The notes under the pieces were generated by a model. The model did not search any database. It saw only the letters and a program-made list of their open reading frames with translations, and was not told the DNA's origin. From an uncultured Oscillibacter sp. (GTDB taxonomy: Bacteria; Bacillota; Clostridia; Oscillospirales; Oscillospiraceae), in NCBI RefSeq assembly GCF_910587525.1, contig NZ_CAJULS010000028.1, forward strand, positions 1-20,007: DNA of 20,007 nucleotides, in the 5' to 3' direction. Below are positions 1 to 7,043 of the stretch, one piece after another (the first letter of the stretch is position 1; each line of letters begins with the position of its first letter). Made by a program: the position numbers and the translations under genes.

Positions 1-211
1 TTCGCGCCTACTCTGTCCCGTTCGGGGAAGAAAGCTCGTCTACCGGCGGTAGGACAGCAATCCTGCCCAAACGTGCCAGACCAGGCGCGAAGCGCGGGAA
101 GAGAAAGAAGCCCATGCGTCTACCCATCAAGTTTGCTGAGCCCCCTTCAAGCGAAGCAAAAATCTCCCACAACCACCAAAAGCGTCTTTTTCTCTTTTGG
201 ACCGTGCACGG

Positions 212-253
212 CCCGTTTTCTCTTTTTCTGCGCTCAGAAAAAGAGAAAATGGG
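212..253. repeat. Long A/T-rich inverted repeat (hairpin)
   Basis: TTTTCTCTTTTTCTG (216-230) and CAGAAAAAGAGAAAA (235-249) are perfect reverse complements around a 4-base CGCT loop. CCCG before and TGGG after extend the stem to 19 bp with one G-T wobble. No T-run follows, so a simple terminator is not obvious. Its right arm is the start of the repeat shared with the right end of the window, suggesting that it is one edge of a dispersed element. Confidence 0.8.
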
Positions 254-312
254 GGGTGCATCCCCGCACGGCGAAGCCGTGCACCCCCCCCGCCCCCGGC
301 CCGTGGCCGGAC
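238..312 (+). repeat. Dispersed leader repeat, copy A (upstream of aroB)
   Basis: The stretch from AAAAAGAGAAAATGGGGGG through a GCACGGC-GAA-GCCGTGC hairpin (266-282) to the C-run at about 290 matches, in reverse complement, the right end of the window (19958-20007) with essentially one C indel. A second hairpin, CCGGCC-CGT-GGCCGG at 296-310, is also shared. The outer arms GGGGGGTGCA (251-260) and TGCACCCCCC (280-289) can pair and compete with the inner hairpin for bases 280-282. Both copies lie in the leader just before a ribosome site, pointing the same way relative to the gene. Confidence 0.75.
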
Positions 313-382
313 TCTCTCGTCCCCGCCCGCGGCGGGAACCCCCCGTCCCCCTGGCAGGGGGGACCCCAAGGAGGCTGTTTTT

Positions 383-1450
383 ATGTCTGATTGCAAATCC
401 ATTCAAGTTCACACCTCCCCCGCTTACGCGGTGACCATTGCCCCCGGTCTGCTGGCAGACTGCGGCCATCGGCTGCGGGAGGCCATGCCCCCCTGTCACA
501 TGGCGGTCATCACTGACAGCACTGTGGCCCCCCTGTACCTGGAGACGGTCCAAAAGAGTCTCGCTGAGGCGGGTTTCACCGTCAGCACCTATGTCTTCCC
601 CGCCGGGGAGGGCAGCAAGAACTTCACCACACTGGCCAAGATCCTGGAGTTCCTGGCGGAGCGCCGCCTCACCCGCACCGACTGCGTGGCCGCCCTGGGC
701 GGCGGCGTGACAGGGGACATGGCCGGTTTTGCCGCCGCCGTATATCTGCGGGGCATCCGGTATGTCCAGCTGCCCACCACGCTGCTTGCCGCCGTGGACT
801 CCTCGGTGGGCGGCAAAACCGCCATCGATCTGGCCGCGGGCAAAAATCTGGCCGGCGCCTTTTTGCAGCCCGCCGCCGTGCTGTGCGACACGAACTGCCT
901 GACCACCCTGCCGGGGGACGTTTTTGCCGATGGGGCCGCCGAGGCCATCAAGACCGGCGTCCTCTGCGACGAGAGCCTCTTCGCCCTCTTTGAGGACGAA
1001 ACTCTGACCATAAACCCGGCAGAGGTCATTGCCCGGTGCGTGGCCTACAAGGCCGGCGTAGTGGAGCGGGACGAAAAAGAGCAGGGGGAGCGGAAGCTTT
1101 TGAACCTGGGCCACACTGTGGGCCACGCCATTGAAAAATGCAGCGGATACGACATCCCCCACGGTCACGCTGTTGCGGCGGGCCTGGCTGTCATCGCCCG
1201 GGCCGCGGAGGCTCTGGGCTGGACGGAAGTACCCATCGCCAGGCGTATTACTGCCTGTCTCGCCCAAAACGGCCTGCCCACCGGCACGGAATACGACGCG
1301 GAGTCCCTGGCCGCCTCCGCCTCCGCCGACAAGAAGCGCTCCGGCGGCGACATCACCTTGGTGGTTCCCAGGAGAATCGGCCTTTGTGAATTGAAAAAAA
1401 TGCCCGTCTCGGAGCTGCTGCCCGTCATTCGGGCAGGATTGGAGGGATAA
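383..1450 (+). CDS. aroB: 3-dehydroquinate synthase
   Basis: This enzyme converts DAHP to 3-dehydroquinate, the second step of the shikimate pathway, using NAD and a divalent metal in the cytosol. The 355-residue protein has the usual family length. It shows the NAD-binding GGGVTGDMAGF segment, the PTTLLAAVDSSVGGKT block and the likely metal ligands Glu187 (in GAAEAIKTG), the GHTVGH histidines (244-248) and the HGH histidines (260-262). The frame is open further upstream, but ATG 383 sits 8 bases after AAGGAGG (368-374) and gives a normal N-terminus. It is the first gene of the aro operon; aroA starts 6 bases after its stop. Its leader contains the dispersed repeat. The identification is secure. 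Confidence 0.96.
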   Translation: MSDCKSIQVHTSPAYAVTIAPGLLADCGHRLREAMPPCHMAVITDSTVAPLYLETVQKSLAEAGFTVSTYVFPAGEGSKNFTTLAKILEFLAERRLTRTDCVAALGGGVTGDMAGFAAAVYLRGIRYVQLPTTLLAAVDSSVGGKTAIDLAAGKNLAGAFLQPAAVLCDTNCLTTLPGDVFADGAAEAIKTGVLCDESLFALFEDETLTINPAEVIARCVAYKAGVVERDEKEQGERKLLNLGHTVGHAIEKCSGYDIPHGHAVAAGLAVIARAAEALGWTEVPIARRITACLAQNGLPTGTEYDAESLAASASADKKRSGGDITLVVPRRIGLCELKKMPVSELLPVIRAGLEG

Positions 1451-1456
1451 CGCCCC

Positions 1457-2680
1457 ATGGACGTCCGCATCTACCCCCGGCGCCTTGCCGGCGTGGTAAC
1501 GCCGCCCCCCAGCAAATCCCTGGCCCACCGCCTGGTCATCGCCGCCTCCCTGGCGGCGGGCACCAGCACCATCCGCAACACGGACTTCTCCCAGGACATC
1601 GAGGCCACCCTGCGCTGCATGCATGCCCTGGGGGCCCGGTGGGAGACTGTGGAAAACGGGCTGCGGATCACCGGCATCGGCGGCATCCGCCAGCCCTTTG
1701 GGGACCTGCCCCGGTTTGACTGCGGGGAATCCGGCTCCACCCTCCGCTTTCTGATCCCCATCTCCATGACCGCGGGCCGGGGCGGCGTCTTCACCGGCCA
1801 GGGCCGGCTGATGGAGCGCCCCCAGCAGCCCTACTTCGGCCTGTTTCGGGAACGGGGCATCAACTATGAGCAGCAGGACGGCGTCCTCACAGTCCAAGGG
1901 CAGCTGACGCCGGGGGAGTACCGTCTGGCGGGGAACGTGTCCAGCCAGTTTTTCACAGGACTTCTGATGGCCCTGCCCCTGCTGGAGGGTCCCAGCGTGG
2001 TGGTCAGCACAACAGCCCTGGAGTCCGCCTCTTATGTCACCATGACCATGGGAGTGCTGGATCAGTGCGGCGTCCGGGTGCGCTACTCGCCGCAGATCAA
2101 CAGCTTCGGCGTGTCGCCCGGGATCTACTGTCCCCTTGAGACCGTTGTGGAGGCTGACTGGTCCCAAGCCGCCTTCTGGTACGCCGCCATCACCCTGGGG
2201 AGCAGCCTGCGGCTCCGGGGCCTCAATGGGCGCTCCTCCCAGGGAGACGCCGCGGTGGTCTCCCACTGCAAAAGGCTCTCTGAAAACGGGGATGTCTCCA
2301 TCGACCTCTCGGACTGCCCGGACCTGCTGCCGCCCCTTGCGGTGATGGCGGCCGTCCGCCGGGGCACCACCCGCTTTACCGGTGCGGCCCGCCTCCGGCT
2401 GAAGGAGAGCGACCGGCTGGCCACCGTCCACCAGATGCTCTCCGCCCTGGGAGGAGCCGCCTCAGAGGAGGCGGACAGTCTGACGGTCTACGGCGTCTCT
2501 ACCCTCCCCGGCGGCACAGTGGACGGGGCCAACGACCACCGTATCGTCATGGCGGCGGCCGTTGCCGCCACCCGCTGCCAGGGCCCCGTGGTCATCCGGG
2601 GCGCCGAGGCGGTGAAAAAATCCTATCCCGGCTTTTGGCGGGAATATGAAAACCTGGGAGGTGACGTCCGTGTCCTCTGA
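1457..2680 (+). CDS. aroA: 3-phosphoshikimate 1-carboxyvinyltransferase (EPSP synthase)
   Basis: This enzyme joins shikimate-3-phosphate and phosphoenolpyruvate to give EPSP. The 407-residue protein has the two-lobed family layout: an N-terminal SKSLAHR substrate loop, the CGESGSTLRFL segment corresponding to the PEP/inhibitor-binding loop of other EPSP synthases, LKESDRLA near residue 315 and NDHRIVMAAA near residue 355. The loop glycine linked to PEP binding in E. coli AroA appears retained (inferred from a by-eye alignment). ATG 1457 lies six bases after aroB and overlaps nothing upstream. The 3' end overlaps the proposed aroC start by 11 bases, so the two are probably translationally coupled. 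Confidence 0.96.
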   Translation: MDVRIYPRRLAGVVTPPPSKSLAHRLVIAASLAAGTSTIRNTDFSQDIEATLRCMHALGARWETVENGLRITGIGGIRQPFGDLPRFDCGESGSTLRFLIPISMTAGRGGVFTGQGRLMERPQQPYFGLFRERGINYEQQDGVLTVQGQLTPGEYRLAGNVSSQFFTGLLMALPLLEGPSVVVSTTALESASYVTMTMGVLDQCGVRVRYSPQINSFGVSPGIYCPLETVVEADWSQAAFWYAAITLGSSLRLRGLNGRSSQGDAAVVSHCKRLSENGDVSIDLSDCPDLLPPLAVMAAVRRGTTRFTGAARLRLKESDRLATVHQMLSALGGAASEEADSLTVYGVSTLPGGTVDGANDHRIVMAAAVAATRCQGPVVIRGAEAVKKSYPGFWREYENLGGDVRVL

Positions 2681-3761
2681 GTTTGGCAGCTTTTTGCGGA
2701 TCGGCGTGTTCGGCCAGTCCCACGGCAGAGCCATTGGAGTCAGCATCGACGGCCTGCCCGCCGGAGAAGCAATTGACCTGGAGGAGCTCCAGCGCTTTCT
2801 GGACCGGCGGAGGCCCGGAAAAAGCCCCCTCTCCACCGCCCGCAAGGAGACCGACACGCCGGAGTTCCTCTCCGGCCTGGAAAATGGCAAAACCTGCGGC
2901 GCACCGCTGTGCGCCGTCATCCGAAACGGCGATCAGCACTCCAAAGACTACAGCGAGCTTACCGACAAGCCCCGGCCCGGTCATGCGGACTATACCGCCG
3001 CTGTCAAGTGGGACGGCGGCGCAGACATGCGGGGCGGGGGCCACTTCTCCGGCCGGTTGACAGCCCCTCTGTGCATCGCCGGAGGAATTGCGAAACAAAT
3101 TCTGGCCCGCCGGGGCATCTATGTGGGGGCCCACCTGGCCTCTGTGGGCGCGGAACAGGACGCCCCTTTCCCCCCGCTCCCTCCGCCGGAGCTCTTTGAC
3201 GCTATCGCCGCAAAGCCCTTTCCCGTTCTGAACGACCACGCGGGGGAGGCGATGCAGGCCCTTATTCTGGCGGCGAAGGAGGCTTTGGACTCTGTGGGCG
3301 GCATTATCGAGTGCGCCGCCGTCGGCCTGCCCGCCGGGCTGGGAGCCCCCATGTTTGACGGCGTGGAGAACCGTCTGTCCGCGGCACTCTTCGGCATTCC
3401 CGCCGTAAAGGGGGTTGAATTCGGCGAGGGCTTTCACGCCGCACGGCTCCGGGGTTCCGAAAACAACGACCCCTTTGTCATGGAGGAGGGGCATATTCGC
3501 ACAAAAACCAATCACGCCGGCGGCATTCTGGGCGGGATCACCACCGGTATGCCCATTGTCCTGCGGGCGGCCGTCAAACCCACGCCGTCCATTGGAAAAC
3601 CGCAGCAAACCGTCAGCCTCTCCCGAATGGAGAACGCGGAGCTGACGATTCACGGACGCCACGACCCCTGCATTGCCCACCGGGCCGTCCCGGTGGTGGA
3701 GGCGGTGACCGCCGCCGTACTTTTAGATATGCTTTTGGAGGGAAATCATGGAACTTTCTGA
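2670..3761 (+). CDS. aroC: Chorismate synthase
   Basis: This enzyme converts EPSP to chorismate with reduced FMN. Visible family blocks are FGxSHG near the N-terminus, RPGHADYTA, RGGGHFSGR, NDPFVMEEG, the AGGILGGITTGMPI region and GRHDPC close to the C-terminus. I chose GTG 2670 because GGGAGG (2656-2661) lies 8 bases upstream and the product then starts SSEFGSFLRI as is usual, giving 363 residues. An in-frame ATG at 2646 would add eight residues inside aroA. The first signature reads FGQSHG rather than the commoner FGESHG. It overlaps aroA by 11 bases and pheA by 14. Confidence 0.95.
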   Translation: MSSEFGSFLRIGVFGQSHGRAIGVSIDGLPAGEAIDLEELQRFLDRRRPGKSPLSTARKETDTPEFLSGLENGKTCGAPLCAVIRNGDQHSKDYSELTDKPRPGHADYTAAVKWDGGADMRGGGHFSGRLTAPLCIAGGIAKQILARRGIYVGAHLASVGAEQDAPFPPLPPPELFDAIAAKPFPVLNDHAGEAMQALILAAKEALDSVGGIIECAAVGLPAGLGAPMFDGVENRLSAALFGIPAVKGVEFGEGFHAARLRGSENNDPFVMEEGHIRTKTNHAGGILGGITTGMPIVLRAAVKPTPSIGKPQQTVSLSRMENAELTIHGRHDPCIAHRAVPVVEAVTAAVLLDMLLEGNHGTF

Positions 3762-4884
3762 AATCCGCACAAAAATCGACGCCGTAGACGACCAGCTGCT
3801 CTCCCTCTTCCTGGAGCGCATGGCCCTAAGCGAAGAGGTGGCCGCCTATAAGAACGAGCACCACCTGCCCATCCTCAATAAACAGCGGGAGCGGGAGATC
3901 CTAGCCAAGGTCACGGAGCGGGCCGGGGACAAGGAGCGCTACGCCTACCACCTGTACTCCACCCTCTTTGAGCTGGCCCGGTCCCGCCAGGCGGAGCTGG
4001 TCTCCGCCCCCACCCATGTGGCGGAGAGAATCAGCGCCGCCCTGGCCGCTGGCGGCGAGGTCTTCCCCCAGACGGGGCTGGTAGCCTGCCAGGGTGTGGA
4101 AGGGGCCAATTCCCAGGTGGCCTGCGACCGGCTGCTGCCCCGGGGGAACATTATGTACGTCAAGAGCTTCCAGGCGGTGGCCGCCGCCGTGGAATCCGGC
4201 CTGTGCAAATTCGGCGTGCTGCCTATCGAGAACAGCTCCAACGGCTCCGTCCGGGCAGTGTACCAGCTGCTCCAGGAGCACGACCTCTCCATTGTCCGCT
4301 CCGCCCGGCTGTGTATCCGCCACGAGCTGCTGGCCCTGCCCGGGGTGAAGCCGGAGGGCATCACGGAAATCTACTCCCATGAGCAGGCTATCGGCCAGTG
4401 CTCCAGGTTCCTGGGCGGCCTCAAGGACGTGAAGGTCATTCCCTGCGGCAACACCGCCGCCGCCGCCAAGATGGTGGCCGAGAGCGGCAGCCGTACAGCC
4501 GCGGCCATCTCCTCCCACCCCTGTGCCGCCCTGTATGGCCTGGAAGGCATCAACAGCAATATCCAGGACAGCGACAACAACTACACCCGTTTCATCTGCG
4601 TCACCAAAAAGCCTGTGATCTATGCCGGAGCCAACCGCATCAGCCTCATCATCGCCTTTGAAAACAAGCCCGGCGCACTGTACGACATTCTCTCCAAGCT
4701 GGCGGCTCTGGACATCAACATGACCAAACTGGAATCCTGTCCCGTGGCCGGCAGCGACTTTGAATTCATCTTCTTCATTGAGCTGGAGGCCTCTGTCAAA
4801 GACCCCAGTGTGCTGGCTATGCTGGAGGAGATGGAGCGCAGCTGCGCTCAGTTCCAGTTCCTGGGCAGCTACGCGGAAGTGTAA
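3748..4884 (+). CDS. pheA: Bifunctional chorismate mutase / prephenate dehydratase (P-protein)
   Basis: The protein turns chorismate into prephenate and then phenylpyruvate, committing flux to phenylalanine. Its 378 residues hold three parts. The AroQ-type chorismate mutase helices (1-90) show Arg7, Arg24, Lys35, Arg47 and Glu48 at active-site-like spacings. The prephenate dehydratase domain (about 105-285) shows GANSQ, PIENSSNGSV, SHEQAIGQC and a TRF motif near 280. A C-terminal ACT domain (about 295-378) probably senses phenylalanine. The ACT motif usually written ESRP reads ESCP here (329-332), which may change feedback behaviour. The start ATG lies inside the end of aroC, and the aroE-K-Q frame begins 4 bases after its stop. 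Confidence 0.95.
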   Translation: MELSEIRTKIDAVDDQLLSLFLERMALSEEVAAYKNEHHLPILNKQREREILAKVTERAGDKERYAYHLYSTLFELARSRQAELVSAPTHVAERISAALAAGGEVFPQTGLVACQGVEGANSQVACDRLLPRGNIMYVKSFQAVAAAVESGLCKFGVLPIENSSNGSVRAVYQLLQEHDLSIVRSARLCIRHELLALPGVKPEGITEIYSHEQAIGQCSRFLGGLKDVKVIPCGNTAAAAKMVAESGSRTAAAISSHPCAALYGLEGINSNIQDSDNNYTRFICVTKKPVIYAGANRISLIIAFENKPGALYDILSKLAALDINMTKLESCPVAGSDFEFIFFIELEASVKDPSVLAMLEEMERSCAQFQFLGSYAEV

Positions 4885-4887
4885 GCC

Positions 4888-6624
4888 ATGGGTGAGAAAA
4901 TATACGGCCTGCTGGGCGGTCATCTGGGTCACAGCTGGTCCGTGCCCATCCATAAGGCCCTGGGCTGTGAGGACTACCGGCTCATCGAGCTGGAGCCCGA
5001 GCAGCTGGAGGAGTTTCTCCAACGGAGGGACATTGGCGGCCTCAACGTCACCATCCCCTACAAGCGGGACGTAATGAAATTCTGCGATGTGATCGACCCG
5101 GCGGCAGAGGCCATCGGGAGCGTCAACACCCTGGTCCGCCGGGATGGAAAGCTGTACGGCTACAACACCGACATCGACGGCTTTTTGTATATGCTCCGCC
5201 GGGCAAAAATCTCTCTGGCGGGGAAGAAGGTGGTCATCCTGGGCAGCGGCGGCGCCTCTCTCACTGCCCAGGCCGCCGCCCGGCAGGAGGGCGCCCGGGA
5301 GGTTGTTGTGGTCTCCCGGACAGGTCCGGACAACTATGAGAACCTGCCGGACCGCCACGGAGACGCACAGGTCCTCATCAATACCACTCCCGTGGGTATG
5401 TGGCCCCATGTAGAAGGACTCTCTATGGACCTGAAACTGCTGCCCAGGATTACTGCGGCGGCGGATGTGATTTATAATCCCGTCCGGACAAATCTCCTGC
5501 TTCAGGCAGAGGCGCTGGACCGGGAAGCCCGGTATTGGGAGGAGGCGGACGTGGCAGAGCCTCTGGGCTCAGGCCTGCGGCGCGTCCAGTATACCGGCGG
5601 ACTGCCCATGCTGGTCTCTCAGGCAAAACGGGCGGAGGAGCTATTCTATGGCAGGACGATCCCAGACAGCGAGACGGAGGCCATTGTCTCCAGGCTCTGG
5701 CAGGACACGACGAACATCGTTCTGGTGGGGATGCCCGGCAGTGGAAAAACCACCGTGGGCAAGGCACTGGCCCTCCTCTCCGGCAAGCCCTTTGTGGACC
5801 TGGACGGGGAGATTGTCCGGAAAGCCGGAAAGCCCATCCCGGAGATCTTTGCCCAGGAGGGCGAGGGAACCTTCCGGGCCGTGGAAAACGAGGTATTGGA
5901 GGAGGTCTGTGCCAAAAGCGGCCAGATCATCGCTACCGGCGGCGGGGCCGTCCTCTGGCCGGAGAACCGGGCCGCCATGCGGCGCACCGGGCGGGTGTAT
6001 TTCCTCCGCCGGGACCTGAGCCGGCTTCCCATCGACGGACGGCCGCTGTCCCAGGCCGGAAAACTGGAGGAGATGTTCCGCCTCCGGGGCCCGCTGTACG
6101 AGCAGTCCGCAGATCAGTCCGTCCGGAACGACAGCTCCCCAGAGGAGACTGCTGCCGCCATCTGGAATGACTATCGAGCACACGCAGGAGGGATCTCCAT
6201 GAAAATTCTGGTGATTAACGGCCCCAACATGAACATGTTGGGCATCCGCCAGCCGGAGATTTACGGCAGCGCCACCTATGAGGATCTGAAAGCCATGATC
6301 CGGGAGGAGGCCAACCGGCTGGGGGTAGAGGTGTCTTTTTTCCAGTCCAACCACGAGGGGGCGTTGGTGGACGCCATCCAGCAGGCGTATTTTAACAAGG
6401 TGGACGGCATCATCATCAACCCCGCCGCCTATACCCACACCAGCGTGGCACTGCTGGACGCCGTGAAGGCTGTGGGAATCCCTACAGTGGAAGTACATGT
6501 GTCCGATCCGGACACCCGGGAGGAGTTTCGGCACGTGTCGTACATTCGGGCCGCCTGCGTGGGGACGGTTCGGGGCCACGGGCTGCCTGGGTATTTGGAA
6601 GCTCTTCGTATACTGGTGGAATAA
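4888..6624 (+). CDS. aroE: Fused shikimate dehydrogenase - shikimate kinase - type II 3-dehydroquinase
   Basis: One 578-residue frame carries three consecutive pathway enzymes. Residues 1-265 are AroE: shikimate-binding HSWS (Ser16, Ser18), NVTIPYK with catalytic Lys59, GYNTD with Asp95, a GSGGAS dinucleotide loop and NTTPVGM. Residues about 274-434 are AroK: P-loop GMPGSGKTT near 281-289, a DLD motif near 304, FRAVE, TGGGA and GRPLS. Residues 438-578 are a complete AroQ, listed separately. AroE-AroK fusions are, to my knowledge, found in Clostridia. A continuous fusion with AroQ is less expected. An internal ribosome site before the AroQ part suggests that separate AroQ may also be made. A missed stop or frameshift in the source sequence is possible but not visible. 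Confidence 0.93.
   Translation: MGEKIYGLLGGHLGHSWSVPIHKALGCEDYRLIELEPEQLEEFLQRRDIGGLNVTIPYKRDVMKFCDVIDPAAEAIGSVNTLVRRDGKLYGYNTDIDGFLYMLRRAKISLAGKKVVILGSGGASLTAQAAARQEGAREVVVVSRTGPDNYENLPDRHGDAQVLINTTPVGMWPHVEGLSMDLKLLPRITAAADVIYNPVRTNLLLQAEALDREARYWEEADVAEPLGSGLRRVQYTGGLPMLVSQAKRAEELFYGRTIPDSETEAIVSRLWQDTTNIVLVGMPGSGKTTVGKALALLSGKPFVDLDGEIVRKAGKPIPEIFAQEGEGTFRAVENEVLEEVCAKSGQIIATGGGAVLWPENRAAMRRTGRVYFLRRDLSRLPIDGRPLSQAGKLEEMFRLRGPLYEQSADQSVRNDSSPEETAAAIWNDYRAHAGGISMKILVINGPNMNMLGIRQPEIYGSATYEDLKAMIREEANRLGVEVSFFQSNHEGALVDAIQQAYFNKVDGIIINPAAYTHTSVALLDAVKAVGIPTVEVHVSDPDTREEFRHVSYIRAACVGTVRGHGLPGYLEALRILVE
6186..6201 (+). promoter_or_regulatory. Internal ribosome binding site and ATG for the AroQ part
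   Basis: AGGAGGG (6186-6192) lies 6 bases before ATG 6199, in frame inside the aroE-aroK reading frame. This is as good as the ribosome sites of the other operon genes and falls exactly at the linker between the kinase and dehydroquinase domains. Confidence 0.75.
6199..6624 (+). CDS. aroQ: Type II 3-dehydroquinate dehydratase, possible separate product by internal start
   Basis: This enzyme dehydrates 3-dehydroquinate to 3-dehydroshikimate. From ATG 6199 the product has 141 residues, the normal full length of a type II dehydroquinase that forms dodecamers. Expected active-site residues are present: Arg17 and Tyr22 (RQPEIYG), Asn74 (NPAAYTHTS), Glu98 and His100 (VEVHVS) and Arg107 (REEFR). 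It is in frame with the upstream aroE-aroK sequence and no stop separates them, so the same domain may also be made as the tail of the 578-residue fusion. The strong internal ribosome site favours separate synthesis; which form dominates cannot be decided from sequence. The stop TAA is also the first bases of the repeat element that follows. Confidence 0.7.
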   Translation: MKILVINGPNMNMLGIRQPEIYGSATYEDLKAMIREEANRLGVEVSFFQSNHEGALVDAIQQAYFNKVDGIIINPAAYTHTSVALLDAVKAVGIPTVEVHVSDPDTREEFRHVSYIRAACVGTVRGHGLPGYLEALRILVE

Positions 6625-6938
6625 AAGTTTCGGTCAAGCCTTTTCAAAGGCTTGCGGGGTGCAGGGGGCAGAGCCCCTGCAAAATCCCCCGTAAAAATGC
6701 CGCCGCTCAGCGGCGGTATGAAAGATGCAGCAAAACAGCGCCTGCCGTCGAAGACGGCGGGCGCATCTTTTGCGAGAAGGCTGCTTCTCCTTCAAATCGC
6801 AGGTCTCCCCACGAAAGGCACGGGCGCATCCGCCGTTTCGCTTGCCTTGACAGATTCTGCCGCTAAACGGCGAAATTCCCGCAGGGGGCTCTGTCCCCTT
6901 ACTCCCCGCAACCTTTAAAAAGGCCGTCGAAACTTTTA
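6622..6938. mobile_element. MITE-like repeat with about 58-base terminal inverted repeats
   Basis: The left end (6622-6680, starting TAAAAGTTTCG) and the right end (6881-6938, ending CGAAACTTTTA) are imperfect reverse complements along their whole length. Both include an AAAGG/CCTTT part, a TTGCGGGG part and a CAGAGCCCC part. The 200-base interior has hairpins at about 6700-6716 (CCGCCGC-TCA-GCGGCGG) and 6738-6764 (12-bp stem, one wobble, GAA loop, flanked by AAAGATGC/GCATCTTT arms). No transposase or convincing gene is inside; short open frames have no family features. The left end overlaps the aroQ stop codon. It fits a non-autonomous transposable element or a pair of facing dispersed repeats. 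Confidence 0.6.
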
Positions 6939-6956
6939 TCTGCGCTCCGCGCCCGC

Positions 6957-6991
6957 AAAAAAGGACTGCCGCTGATGCGGCAGTCCTTTTT
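6957..6991. terminator. Bidirectional intrinsic terminator between aro operon and cstA
   Basis: AAAAAGGACTGCCGC (6958-6972) and GCGGCAGTCCTTTTT (6977-6991) form a perfect 15-bp stem with a TGAT loop. A T-run ends the + strand version, and the A-run at the left gives a T-run on the - strand. It lies between the converging aro operon and cstA and can serve both. Confidence 0.9.
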
Positions 6992-7043
6992 ATTCGCTTG
7001 TCACCGCGGAGACTGGCAAAACTCCGCCGTTTCACAGCAGGCC

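Larger units (their letters stand above)
1..382. other. Noncoding leader upstream of aroB
   Basis: I see no convincing gene in this stretch. Open frames here are short or are antisense extensions of aroB/aroA. It holds small hairpins (for example CCC-GTTC-GGG near 18-28), an AT-rich inverted repeat at 212-253 and a GC-rich repeat at 238-312, both listed separately. I could not pick out a convincing -35/-10 pair for the aro operon, so its promoter may be upstream of the window or poorly conserved. Confidence 0.6.

Noticed and set aside
8..2431. Very long open frame (about 800 codons) on the - strand
   Set aside because: It is antisense to aroB and aroA, whose proteins carry clear catalytic motifs. 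Its translation is Gly/Arg/Pro-rich with no family features; high GC leaves antisense frames open.
3901..5409. About 500-codon - strand frame
   Set aside because: It is antisense to pheA and aroE, low in recognisable motifs and has no ribosome site.
6634..7035. Short frames on both strands inside the MITE-like element
   Set aside because: They are formed by repeat ends and hairpins, have no ribosome site and no family features.
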